From: Sequoia sempervirens
Taxonomy: Eukaryota > Streptophyta > Pinopsida > Cupressales > Cupressaceae
Reading direction: 5' to 3'
Length of the DNA stretch: 64,000 bases
NCBI GenBank assembly: GCA_007258455.2
Contig: VDFB02018296.1
Location: 47,995,414 to 48,059,413 of the forward strand
Notes under the pieces: generated by a model
Database searches by the model: none
The model's input: the letters and a program-made list of their open reading frames with translations, nothing else
Told to the model about the DNA's origin: nothing
Made by a program: the position numbers and the translations under genes
Shown here: positions 1 to 10,423 of the stretch, piece by piece
Numbering within the stretch: position 1 is the stretch's first letter
Layout of the letters: every line of letters starts with the position of its first letter

Positions 1-261
1 CTCACTCTTGCCGCTAATAATCAATGGAATAGACTCTGGGTCGAAGGTGATTCAAAGTTAATCATTGAATACATGAATGGTGGTTCCTCTCACCATTGGA
101 AGCTGAAAATTATTATTGATAAAATTAAAAGCCTTGCTGCCTCCTTCTCCGAGATTTCCTTCTCTCATATTGGAAGAGAAGGAAATAAGGTTGTAGATTG
201 GATTGCCAATTATGGGGTTGGGTTGATGAATAGAAATGGTTCTTATAAGGTAAAGTGGTAG
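1..261 (+). pseudogene. RNase H tail of a plant LINE (cut by window edge)
   Basis: Read in frame from base 1, the segment encodes about 86 residues ending in TAG at 259-261. It has the shape of the C-terminal half of the RNase H domain that plant L1-type elements carry after their reverse transcriptase: an EGDSKLII block holding a catalytic Asp, then a W.LK..I.KI helix, then the HIGREGNKVVDWIAN block. The last block is the usual 'REGN..AD.lA' ending, here with VDW in place of AD. The N-terminal catalytic part lies left of the window, so completeness cannot be judged. No stop interrupts the visible part. It is followed by a 3' UTR and an A-rich tail, which supports a LINE 3' end rather than a cellular RNase H. 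Confidence 0.8.
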
Positions 262-521
262 ATTAGATATCCACAGTAGTTGTTGAAGTTGATACAAGAT
301 GATGTTAAGGCCCACCCACCTGATTCCACTGTCACAGGGGAAGGCCCCTGTTTGTCTTGATAGGGTTTGTTAGTGCACTTTGTCTAAAATGTGGTGAGTC
401 TCTATTTTTTGGTTGTCTCCAGCTTGCTCTGTGTCTCTGGTGGCTCTTGCCTTTGTTGTATTTTATGTGGTTCCTAGACCCAAATAACTAGGTTTATATT
501 GTAAAAAAAATAAAAAAAAAT
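262..521 (+). mobile_element. LINE 3' UTR and poly(A)-like tail
   Basis: This is non-coding sequence after the RNase H stop. It ends in two runs of A separated by a T (503-521), as expected for a LINE that integrated by target-primed reverse transcription. The 5' part of the element is outside the window, so a target-site duplication cannot be tested. Confidence 0.65.
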
Positions 522-673
522 CACTAATATATCTGCCAAGGGGGCATTTACTCATCATTACTTGAAAATCCATGTCTGGGGCATTCTAAATTTTTTTCAT
601 GAATACTAGCAGCAGTAGCACAAAATTTTCTTTGAACCAATATGTAAACACATCACTTCAAAGAGGGGAAAAA
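522..673 (+). mobile_element. 3' internal end and polypurine tract of a Gypsy element
   Basis: No coding sequence is visible. The stretch ends in a purine tract (AAAGAGGGGAAAAA, 660-673) directly before an LTR start (TGTATACACC). The same arrangement, AAAGAGGGGCAAAA then TGTAGACACG, occurs on the minus strand at 26951-26975, so I read this as the plus-strand primer site of a related plus-strand element. Confidence 0.55.
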
Positions 674-1776
674 TGTATACACCTAAAAATGGTTTGGATA
701 ATCAAATTAATTAAATACGCTTTTATTTGATTAATTATCTTAATTTCCTCTACTATTAAATAAATAGAAATATTTATTTATTGTTCACATTCTAATTCTC
801 CTATTCTTCAATTTTAATTAAATATACAACTTCTATAGTTGGTGTTATTTAATTATTACATCATTTCAATCTTAATTTAATAAACAAAGTTTTACACTTT
901 ATTGTTTAATTATCACATTCCTTCTATTTTAATTTAATAAAAAACTTCTATAGTTTGTTTTATTAAATTATTTATTCCTTTTTTGCTAATTTAAATAAAA
1001 TAAAAAATATTTAAATAAAGGCATAAAGCAAAAATTCCTCTATTCACTCACCTACCAAATGTGATATTCCAAAATCCAATTTATTTCAACTGGCATTCAC
1101 GGGAAGCTATGGAGACAAATTTGAATCAATCTCTCAAATCTTCTTCCTCTGATATTTCCTATCATCTTGCCTGATGTTCTCATGGGGAGAAACCATTCCC
1201 TTCATCAGCTCCAGCTTCTTCATCTCTCACCCTTCAAATCTCAAGATTGAATCTAGGCCTCTGTTGTGCTTCCTTGTTACAATGTGCTACCATAAATCTA
1301 TATATACAACCTTTCTTCATATGAAATGAACCTCGAATCTTTGTGCAAACTTACTTTGCAACATTCATATCAATCAAGCAATCATATCAATAGCAATAGC
1401 AATAGCATTTAGCATCATAGCAATCATAAGCATTAATAGAATTCACATCACGACAACATCATAGTTTTACTGTAGCTTTCATCCACCAGGTTTCATGTTA
1501 GGATAGATTACAGTAGTATCATAGCTTTTTAGTTTCATTATTAATCATCACATCATTGCATTTAGCATCAATTCCATTCTCTCGATAGACATTTTAATAG
1601 TTACGGTGCTTACAAATATGAGAGCCCTTTGTAACTTGATAAATCTTTGGAGATAGGAGACAATGAGATGCTTTCAAGCTTTCTATGCTTTTAAATTAGT
1701 TTAATTTATGTTAAATATTGATATAATGTTTCATTAAGAAGTTTTTTTAGTTGTTTTACTTATTTGCTTATTCACA
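674..1776 (+). mobile_element. 3' LTR, 'gamma'-type Gypsy family
   Basis: It starts TGTATACACC right after a polypurine tract. It then has a very AT-rich U3 (about 700-1020, TTAATTTAAT-like strings), a TATA box (CTATATATAC near 1300) and an R/U5 with repeated AGCAAT. The order of parts matches the LTRs at 25682-26960 and 36762-38027. The right end is uncertain: I placed it at TTCACA (1771-1776), because the well-bounded LTR at 36762 ends GTTCACA. No second LTR or coding part is seen. Confidence 0.5.
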
Positions 1777-2250
1777 CTTACAATCATATTCATGGGGGTA
1801 TGACTTTGATATGGACCTCTTGGGGCTCACCTAGTGAGCAACTATTTTTACTAGCCCTTGTGAGCATACATTTTGTTTGCATAGTGGACATCATGTTCCA
1901 TTTGTAAACCTCTTTTGGAAAAACAATGTAGACCCTGTCCACAACGCGTTGGATGAATAGTCGAAGCTTGATCTATTGCATTTTTATTTTCCCTTTTTCT
2001 TTTTCTATCTTTGATGGTGTATGTTTTTGATCTAGTTATGGCTTCATATATCATCCAAAAGTGTGTTCCTTTGTGCCTACATTGGTTTTTCATATGATCT
2101 TGATCTTGAGGGCTTGGCCACCCTCTTGGTTATTGCCATCGTATCTTACTAGGATTTGTACATTGGAACCCCTCTTGATTTTTTGGTTGGCTACTTCAGT
2201 GTGGGTTTGAAGCAAGTTCATCCTTTCAATTAAATGGGGGCTAAATGTAG
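1777..2250 (+). mobile_element. 3' spacer and polypurine tract of Gypsy element A
   Basis: It is non-coding and collinear with 36150-36626 before the D 3' LTR. Both contain 'GGGGCTCACCTAGTGA', a shared TGTGC..A..TTGGTTT..CAT block, 'CCCCTCTTGA', and a polypurine tract with GGGGGCTAAAT..AG just before the LTR. Short open frames here show no conserved protein. Confidence 0.6.
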
Positions 2251-3860
2251 TGTAGGAAAATGCATATGCTTTCATTTTCACACTTGTTTGAGCTTCCTTG
2301 CTTCTTTATCCTTATTTATATCTTAGTTGACCGTCCTATTTTGCATCCACAAGCCTAATAAATTATATCTTTTTCTAGCTAATCTCGACAAACTTCAAAG
2401 GGGAAATGATAATTTAATGATTATGTTTGAGTGTCCCTAATTTTTAGGCCAGGACTAAAACACCACCTAGGGCATCATTTTCCCCCAAAGGTTTTGAGAC
2501 CTTGATTTCAAGTGTGCCTTAAATGGGCCCATTTTTGGAGTGTATGCCCCGAGTTTCATGCCTTGGGACTAAGACACCACCTAGGGTGTCTTAGTCCTCC
2601 TTATGGTATTTTTAGGATTTAATTTCAAATCTTGGTGGGATTTAGCCTCCTTTAATTAATAAATTCATATTTCAGCTTGGTGTGGTGTAATTTCGGGATA
2701 TTAAGCATAGATAAATATAAATACAAGGTTCTTTCACTCATTTTCATATCAAGTATTTTGTGAGAGCATTCCATATAGCATAATTGAGTTCAAAAGAGCA
2801 TTCAAGAGTAGTTCTTCAAGCATTTGGAACCATCATCAAAATTCAAGCATCATATCAAAGAGATTCTTGCATCATGTGTTTTTTTGTGCTAACATTTTTG
2901 ATGTAGGGTTTTGATTCAAGCAAGAAATTCAAGTTCATATTTATCAAGCTTTTTTTTTATTCAAGATCCATATCCAAGCTAGTCATTTAACACAAGTTTG
3001 CAGACTTTACAACAAGGGTTTGGTGAGTTGTAACATTGCATGTTGTTCATTCATCATTTCCCTCCATTTCATTTCATTTCATTTCAAGATTTAATTACCA
3101 ACAAGGGGTTTGACCAAGGAAAACCCCCATTTACTAACAATCAATAAGTTTTTACCCTCTTGTGTGTTTGTGATTGCAGATTTACGTTGAAGAGTTGAAG
3201 ATCATTTGAAGTGAAAAGTTGCAAAGTTGCATTGCAAAGTTCTCATCTTCATGGAAACTTACCTATAGCTCAAATCTGGAATTTTCAAAACCTAAGATCG
3301 GAGAAGAAGGAAGTGTAGACATCAAGCCTCAAGATCACATTCGAAGATTTTAGAAATTCAGAATGAGACTAAGTCGCCACTTAGGGCATCTTAGTCCCCC
3401 TAAGGGTATTTTCTAGAAATTCTTTCAGATCTAGTTCCGACATTTGAAGATTCCACATCTGCCGCAAAAAACAACAGTGGGACTAATAAGACAATAAGGG
3501 CATCTTAGTCCTCCATAACATATTTTGACAGCTTCTTTAAATTTCCAGAATCCTTATTACATTTCCAGACTTTCCAGGTACACATATCCTAACTTGTTGC
3601 ATAATTTCATCATTTGCACTTATCATTTAGCTTTCATTGTTAGGTTTTGTGAGTTGAATGCTTATTTTTATTTTCCAAGCATTTTATTTATGGTGAACCC
3701 CTAAGAGTTTAAAGAACCCCCTCCTAGGTCTTCCTTGTTGCGAATTGACTCACCTAGTAGGTTGATAGTCAATCCAATTAGGACTCCTAAGACATTATTG
3801 AGTGAAAATAGGAGAATAAGGTGGGCTTTCCCCCATAATATTTTTCTTATTGTTCAGATG
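2251..3860 (+). mobile_element. LTR of Gypsy element A, with four dispersed hairpins
   Basis: It begins TGTAGGAAAATG after the polypurine tract. A TATA-like ATAAATATAAATAC lies near 2710, and a splice-acceptor-like GTGATTGCAG near 3171-3180. The block containing TTGATAGTCAATC (near 3762) recurs in the D LTR at 30841 and 39120. Homology to the D LTR runs through to about 3860. There the sequence switches to material that is the reverse complement of D's 3' spacer, so A is cut and joined head-on to element B. The LTR carries four related hairpins (2452, 2566, 3366, 3479). Confidence 0.6.
2566..2597 (+). repeat. Perfect 13-bp hairpin in the A LTR
   Basis: The left arm GGACTAAGACACC (2566-2578), loop ACCTAG, and right arm GGTGTCTTAGTCC (2585-2597) pair without mismatch. 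Degraded relatives lie at 2452-2484, 3366-3398 and 3479-3513 in the same LTR. Each is followed by a pyrimidine-rich TCC or CCC and then TTA/TAA-like bases. Confidence 0.9.
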
Positions 3861-4786
3861 TCATTGTTGTATTCCCCCACTTTAAAGTGGTTTCCACACC
3901 ATTGCTATGAGAAATTGCTTTAAAGTAGCCAATCTTTTGGTCCTAAGACATGAGAGCTCCTTGAAAACCCTATGCCAAGTCATATGTTTCCAAAGCAAGC
4001 TGCATCATGAAATTGGAACAAAGGGTTGCCCCAACAAACACATAAGTGATCTATGGATTTGAGGTCAGTATGTCTATGCAACAATGTTGTCATAGAGCAT
4101 GGAACTGCCATCATTCCCCAAGTACTCATAGAACTGGAAGAATGACACAAAGAGAGCAAAAACAAAGAAAAACCTTTTGGGTCAACATGGAAGAAACATA
4201 AATGTCTCAACGCCTTGTAGCATCCCCAAAAGGAAAAAATAAGACAAAATAAAAAAGAAGATAAAAGGAAAAGGTTTTGGGTGAACATCGAAGAGACTTA
4301 AATGTCTCAACGCCTTGCATCATCCCCAATAGGAAAACACAAGACAAATGAAAAATGATTATGACATAGAGAAGAATGATAGTACATATAGAAGAATTCA
4401 CAAAAGAGAGGGGAACATCAAGTGAAATGTCATAGGGGATCACATTATGCACATGCAATCATAAAGAAAAAATGAAAAAGCAAAAGACTAGTATGGTACG
4501 GGCATGTCAACCTAAAGTAGTTCATCCACCTCCCAATCTCAATCGGTATAAATAAAAGGAAAGAAATTAGCCAAAGGGACAACATCAAGTGTCGAACTAG
4601 GACTAGGCTATCAAATTATTGCCTCCACTTTGTGCAAGACAAGAAATAGCCGAGGTAAGTGAGGAAAATGAGCTCCTCGCATTAGAGAAAATGATTTGCG
4701 ATAAGTTTAAAACATGTAATAGTGAGAATTTTTTATGATTCTACCACTATTACATGGCAAGGAGTGGGAGGGTGTGTATTATGCAA
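3861..4786 (-). mobile_element. 3' spacer of Gypsy element B (inverted)
   Basis: It is non-coding. On the minus strand it is collinear with D's 3' spacer (35500-35960); for example, the TTTAAAGTAG and GGAAACATAT blocks and the GGATGATGCAAGGC block recur. A 100-bp direct duplication lies at about 4170-4370: AAATGTCTCAACGCCTTG occurs at 4200 and again at 4300. D has one copy at the matching place. Confidence 0.55.
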
Positions 4787-5791
4787 TCACTCTTGATGGG
4801 AATCATTGCCATCGAAGTGAAATTTTCTCAATACTAATTTGAATGCACAACACTCATCAATACTACATCCAAGAGTTCTGTGGTATGAACAATGTGGAAC
4901 ATTTGCATCTTTAGTATATAGTATGAGCCCATCTTTCATTGGTGGTAATGTTATAAGTTCTTTGTTTAGAAGCAGTTGTAGTTTCCTTTCACTTTCAGGT
5001 GGTAGACAAGGGAACTTGAGTTTCTGTAGCTTGTAGGGCCTCTTTCTCTTGCTAGATTCACCAACTTCTCTAGATGGGATTACGAAAGGAGGTCATGAGA
5101 TGATCTTGTCTTTATTATCCTTATCCTTAGGAGGTATGGGTTGCTCTTTAGGAAGGCATACATTTATATTAGGAGGATCTAAGATTACTGTATCATCACT
5201 ATGAAGCCTCAGGTATTCTTTAGGAGGTCTTATGTTGCTAGGGGGATCTTGATATCCTAACCCTTTGGTTTCTTCAGTCAGTATTTTCTCTAAGAATCGA
5301 TGAGTGTTATGTTCATTTGTTGTATCACATCTTTTTTTGCGTAAGATCGTGAATCCTTTGCCATATATCTCTTCAAGGTTGATTGATGTGTTGTTCACTT
5401 TGTTGATAAAGGATGATTGAATGTTTGCTTGATTAGAGGTGCTAAGTTCACCTATGGTAGGGAACTTAGGTTCAACTTGTGACTCAGTTTCAGGATGTAA
5501 AATATCAAACATTTCAAGTTGTGTTCGTTGTTTCATTGAAGGATAAAAGGATACATTGGACTCAAGGTTGTTAAGGAAATGATTGATGAATTCATTCATG
5601 TTGGAATCATCTTCTCCAATGTTGTTAACATCACGAGGAGGACATGCATTAGGAATTGTGTGAGCATGAATAAGTTCAATTTCATTAGGGTCATTTCCAA
5701 AAACACAATATGAAACATCAACCAAAGAGAATAAAGATTTCCACACATTGCCTAAAAAGTTCTCCATTTTCAAAATTTTAAACCTAAACAT
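4787..5791 (-). pseudogene. Gag C-terminal region of Gypsy element B (broken)
   Basis: A minus-strand frame runs from an ATG at 5791 for 232 codons to a TGA at 5093. It continues in the same frame for about 100 more codons to a stop at 4787. The read-through part holds a proline-rich stretch, LPPESERKLQ, and near its end a CSYHRTLGCSIDECCAFK block. This resembles the C..YH...GH....C..FK knuckle found before the protease in Tat/Athila-like Gypsy polyproteins; here the first His of the GH pair is Cys. The first 232 residues are acidic and low in complexity, and I recognise no domain there. The typical retrotrans_gag domain is missing. The in-frame stop and lack of pol make this a decayed fragment, not a host gene. 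The family call rests on the knuckle and on the shared spacer and LTR features. Confidence 0.6.
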
Positions 5792-5809
5792 TGTAATTTA
5801 TTGATTAAA

Positions 5810-7970
5810 CAATGCAATAAGCTGGAAATGAAATTCTTTAATTGAATTTTGAACCTTTTACATTGCACTAAAATGAAACAATTTTAAGTTAAATGTAAAG
5901 AAATTGATGAAACAACCAATCAGAAAACTTAAACAACAAGATGAATGTACCAAACAAAAGCTAGAAACTAATATTTTAATGTCCTAAAATTTTAGATCTA
6001 TAGCTAATAGGGACTCATTCACCAGGAAGGGAAAATGTGTCCTAGTTATGTCTCTCTAGGATCTTTCTATGGATTTCAAAGACAATTTTAATGTATTTTC
6101 AGTTGCTAGAAGCTTCAGGTCAAATCTAAATAGGGACCTATTCACCTGTAAGGGTGAATGGATCCTCGTAAGGTGTTTTTAAACTATTTTTTAATGGTAA
6201 AAAATCTTTCAGATATATCTTTTAGTTCTAGGTTGTAACCAGTGAAAGACAGCTTCAGATTTTCCAGAAATTAAATGCAAAAATGATATAGAAAGGTGAA
6301 ATGTAAGACCTAGATTGAAATGCAATTTTTTTTAATTTTCAAATGTAATTGGATAAAATCTAAATGAGATGAAAAATGACTTATTTGTTTTTGTAATTTT
6401 TATATTTAAGAAGTGCGAAACAATGCAAATCAAGCCATATATGATATGCAAGATTTAAATGCAAAAGAAGAAACCCTAATTCAATGCAAATATAAATGCA
6501 ATGAATGCAAGATTTTAACTTGAAATGCAATGAAAGACTCCAAGAATTCAAAAAAGTACAATATTGAATACATCGGGTTCACCAAAAATGAAATGTAGAA
6601 ATATAGTCCATCTATCCCAAAAATGAGATGGATCACTCATTTTCCAAGCCAAAATCACTTCAAATTATGCAAAAATAAGATGCAAATAACAATAAAAAAA
6701 TGACCCTAACTGTTATAGCAACTATGAGTAATGTTTTTAGAGTATAAAAAGTTGTGTACCTATCCAGAAAGTTATTTTTGAGCTATGGAGGACTCATTCA
6801 CCTTCAGGAGAAAATGGGTCCTTTTAGTGTTTCAGAAAACTAATTTCAGGATCCTCTACTTTGATTTATGCACTCTTGAAATCCTTGTTATCAAGTTTTG
6901 GAATGCATTATTTCATTCTATAGAGCTCTTTCTGTGATCTTGCACCTTGAATGACAACTTCGCAACTTTGACAATTTTGACAATTTTGACAATTTTGATA
7001 ATCTTGCTCTTCAACCTATAAATCTGCAAGCACACACTCAATGATAGAAAACTTGTTGATTTTTTAGTGAATGGGGGTTTTCCTCAATGCAACCGCTTGT
7101 AGGTAATCAAACCAAATAATGAAATAAGATAATGAAACATGAACATGAAAATATGTAATTAGAACCTTGACATGATGATATCATCTTTGAATTGTTGCAA
7201 TAAAGAATTCAAATCTTCCTTGAAATGCCTTAAGAATGATCTTGATATGCTCTATAATGATCTTTCTTTTGATCTCTTGAAGTCATACAAAATCGCTAGA
7301 AAAAATAATGTGAATTGACCACGAAATTAGGAGATTAACCTAAAAATTCAAACAACTAATGCTAACACCAGATCTAGAAATAAAGACAATTAAATTCCCG
7401 CCAGAATGAAATTAAAAAATTAAGGTCTCATTAAGGGAGGACCCATTTTCCACCAAAGGCGAGTGGGTCTTGGCTAAGTTTCCAGGACCAAGCTTCATGG
7501 AGTTGAAAGGTCAAAAACCCATTCCAGATCAACTAAGAAAGGGGGTCCTATTAAGTGAGGACCCATTCGCCATCAAGGGTGAATGGGTCTGGGCTCAACT
7601 TACCAGGACCAAATTTTTCCCAATGAAATAATTTGATATTTAATTTATTCTTGTTGGGAAAGATCCTTGGGAGGTGTCAAAATGAAGGCCTAAAAGGGGG
7701 GTTAATAACTCCACTCAATCTTAGTGAATTAAGACCACCTAGATAAATGTGAAAGTACTTTAAAAAACTTTACAAAACTTAAACAAGGTATACATTATGC
7801 ATATTTTATTTAGAAAGGGGCTCATAAGGCTTAATTAAGCAAATAAGTCCTAAAAAAGTGTGAAAGTGTGTTACAACACTTCACAACACCCTTGCAAAGG
7901 ACCAATTAAGGTATGTTTTTGCTAAATAATTTTTTTAAAATAGTGTGAATGTTTACAAGACATTACAACA
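5810..7970 (-). mobile_element. LTR and leader of Gypsy element B, with five hairpins
   Basis: In reverse orientation it follows the A LTR: the 7020-7100 block (AAAACCCCCATT, then TGCTTGCAGATTTA, then GGTTGAAGAG) matches A's 3130-3200. Five hairpins occur at 6010, 6133, 6790, 7439 and 7559. The last two sit in a diverged direct repeat of about 120 bp. Near 7740-7970 lie further imperfect repeats with TGTGAA and ACAACAC. Both outer ends are uncertain, and there is no target duplication I can trust. Confidence 0.5.
7559..7590 (-). repeat. Hairpin with B-type stem
   Basis: Arms GACCCATTCGCC (7560-7571) and GGTGAATGGGTC (7578-7589) pair with one mismatch. The relatives at 6010-6042, 6133-6165, 6790-6821 and 7439-7470 share the ATTCACC/GGTGAAT stem. 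The outer GGAC/GTCC and inner CACC/GGTG match the A-type hairpins, but the middle of the stem differs. Confidence 0.8.
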
Positions 7971-8055
7971 CTAGTCCAAGATAGCATTTGTTCATTTTCA
8001 ATGTCAGTTATCAGATTAAGCAAGGAAAAGACTACTTAAATTCTGTTACTACTGT

Positions 8056-8658
8056 AAGTTTATGGCTAATCTTTGATGGGTACATTGGGATGCAGTGAAA
8101 AGAGTGTTCAGATATTTACAAGATACTTTTGAGTATTCTTTATGTTTTCATGGTTATCCTAGTGGACCTCAACACTCAGTGAGTATTCATGGATATATGT
8201 GGATTCAAATTGGGCAGGTGACATTGATAAGATAAGATCCACCAATGGATATGTGTTTATGATGAATGGTGGTGCTACCAATTGGACATGAGTAAGCAAC
8301 AAGTTGTGGTTGCTTTATCCATGATAGAAGTAGAGTACATGCAACTACTCATGCTTGTAAAGAATCCATTTGGCTTAAGCAATTATGTTCCGATAATGGT
8401 TTTGATGTAGGGGCGATTACTATCTATTGTGATAGTTAGAGTGTCATTTGCTTGGAAAAGAATCCTACTTTCCATGCCAAAACAAAGCACATTGATGTTC
8501 AATTTCCTTTTGTTCATGATATAGTGAAAGATGGAAAGGTAAAGTTGGAGAAGGTTGACACCCTGATGAATATTGTAGATGCATTGACAAAGTCAACGAG
8601 CATAGAGAATTTCAGATGGTGTTCAGAGTCTATGGTCTTCACAGCCTCTAGCAATTAA
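8056..8658 (+). pseudogene. Ty1/Copia RNase H tail (broken polyprotein)
   Basis: This is the C-terminal end of a Copia polyprotein, rebuilt over several frames. From about 8080 it reads HWDAVKRVFRYL (end of the reverse transcriptase), then remains of the R.STNGY block, then SKQQ-like and E.EY-like remains, then KESIWLKQLC. From 8452 a clean 68-codon frame has KNPTFHAKTKHIDVQFPFV, KVKLEKVDTL, DALTKS and ENFRWC. These are the ordered landmarks of the RNase H that nicks RNA primers in Copia replication. Frameshifts and stops (for example the TAG in the usual CDSQSA block near 8438) show that it is dead. A polypurine tract and LTR follow directly. Confidence 0.85.
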
Positions 8659-8696
8659 ATCATGTTACTTTCACCGACTCTTCAAAAGTGTTTGAT

Positions 8697-8707
8697 AAGT
8701 GGGAGAA
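8697..8707 (+). promoter_or_regulatory. Copia polypurine tract
   Basis: AAGTGGGAGAA lies 38 bp after the RNase H stop and directly before TGTTGG, the usual Copia arrangement for priming plus-strand DNA. Confidence 0.75.
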
Positions 8708-9382
8708 TGTTGGAAAAAAGAAGGTTTCTCAACCTTTTATTTTACTATAGTTGCATTGATTTTTCCATAATATTAAATGTTGCTATTTTTCTCACATTGT
8801 CTTGTGAGTTACAACTTGTAGTTTCTATTCAGATGAGGAGTGAAGTTGGAAAGTTGTTTTTACAGGTGGAGTTGTGTATAATTTTTTTTTAATTTCTGTG
8901 TTGAGTTTACATAGAATGTGAGTTTTCGAGGTGCAGTTATTTTGGCAAGTGCAAATTTCACAGTGGCATATGGTGAAAAATTGGAAACTTACCATTATGT
9001 GTGTGCAGTGTTTTTGACGCTTTCCATGTTGCATCTTTAGTCTTTGGCAGTTGTTTTAGAAATGTCTAATTTATGAATTGTAAGCTCATATATATTGAAC
9101 ACTTGTATTTTGGAGTTGTAAGTTGTTGTATTGAAGTACCATTATGCTGCCGAAATTACTCCATAATTGTGAAGTGTAAATACTCCTACAAGAGCATAGC
9201 TCTAGAATTATATTGTAACTTGTTAATTGTTGCTAGAGAATATAATTGAGATATGTTTTGGAGTGTGGGGGTTTTCTCTCAAAAGGGTTTTCCCCATGTA
9301 AAATTTTGTGTTATGATTTCATAATTTATCTATTTATGATATGTATGTGCATCTAAATTTGTAACTGTTAAAGGTGTTTACA
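8708..9382 (+). mobile_element. Copia 3' LTR
   Basis: It begins TGTTGG after the polypurine tract. The late part contains GTGTGGGGGTTTTC followed by CAAAAGGGTTTTCCCCATGT, a composition typical of Copia U5. I place the end at TTTACA (9382), giving about 675 bp. No 5' LTR is in the window, so the right end is tentative. Confidence 0.65.
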
Positions 9383-9984
9383 AAATTTTTGGAACTCTCT
9401 CCTACTTAGATTAGTGTAGGAAGCTTCTTCCACGCACTTAGATTCCTTTCATTATTTGTGACTTAGCTCATGTTGCTTAGTGGTCTTGTTGGCTTCCTTT
9501 AATTATTAGTGACTTAGGTGATATTGCTTAGTGGTCTTGTCTCTTGACATTTTAGATTGATTGATTAAGACTATGCATTATATTTACTTTAAAATGCGAC
9601 TTTTTGGACTATCTTTTTTTTGGATATGTATAATATTAATATTTATATATACAAAGTAATATAAACCACTTGATCAAGAAAAACAAAAACAAAAACTTTA
9701 TTATATTATATTTTACTAAAATTTAATCTTGTAATTTTAAATACAAGAATTTATATTTGATGATTATAAATGATCTAAATACTATTTGTTGTATTTTAAT
9801 GATGTTCATAAAAATAAAATATGAAGACTTCTTAAAAAGTCATCTATCTTAATATTATTTAAACTCAAATACAATTAACTATAAAATTCTCCTTAAATAA
9901 ATCATGTTTGACTTACTAAATACCCTATTTGTATGCTTAAAAAATAATATTTTATATTAGGAAGGCGACAGGTTATAAATATTT
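9383..9984. other. AT-rich intergenic DNA
   Basis: I recognise no gene. There is a two-copy imperfect direct repeat with a 51-bp period at about 9443-9544 (each copy has GTGACTTAG and TGCTTAGTGGTCTTGT). The rest (9600-9960) is AT-rich low-complexity sequence. Confidence 0.6.
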
Positions 9985-10345
9985 GTGTTACAGCCAGGAT
10001 AATAATACCTATGTAATTTTGAGTAATTTAGTCATAATTTGGAGGAATTTAGGCTTCCATCGATTAGCACATAATTCCCCAATTTGTCATTTTCAATATG
10101 ATGGATTTGGTTTCCTGATTAGCTTTCCACCTAAGGGCGGTTTTGTGCCCGCCATTGACTCTATCTCCCAATCCTTCCTTCACACGTATTCTCAGTCACA
10201 GATTGCAGGGCTTCTTGTGTTTGTTTTTTCTGTTTGTTCCACTTCTTTGGCTCTTCTGTTTCACTTGACTGTCGGGTCGTGGTCCTTGGGCGATTTAGGC
10301 CAACTGCAATTTTTTTATTTTATTTTATTATAAGTCTCTTTCATA
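9985..10345 (+). pseudogene. Copy of the 15.1-kb gene's flanks without its coding region
   Basis: The first part matches the 5' flank of the gene at 14770-14975, including TTCCCCAAT.TGTCATTTTC, AATATGATGGATTTG and GGTTTTGTGCCCGCCATTGACT. At about 10195 it jumps to sequence matching just after the gene's stop (ACAGATTGCA, then CAAGGCTTCTTGT-like, TCTTTGGCTCTTCTG and TTTAGGCCAACTGCAA). About 600 bp, including the whole coding region and the TATA region, is absent. A 116-codon open frame (9983-10333) crosses it but has no similarity to the gene's protein. I read it as a duplicate that lost its coding part by deletion. Confidence 0.75.
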
Positions 10346-10423
10346 TTCAATAGAAATTTTTTTAGTAGGTGTAATGGTCGTTTCTCTTTATGTTTTTGGT
10401 CCATGGCTATTAGATGGTTTTTT

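Noticed and set aside
503..521. A-rich run as a gene polyadenylation site or microsatellite
   Set aside because: Its position after an RNase H stop in a LINE-like 3' UTR is better explained as a LINE tail.
2566..2597. MicroRNA precursor for the perfect hairpin
   Set aside because: A 13-bp stem is far too short for plant miRNA processing; it was kept as an LTR hairpin of unknown role.
6961..7000. GACAATTTT microsatellite in the B LTR as a regulatory array
   Set aside because: Three to four short imperfect units only; ordinary slippage.
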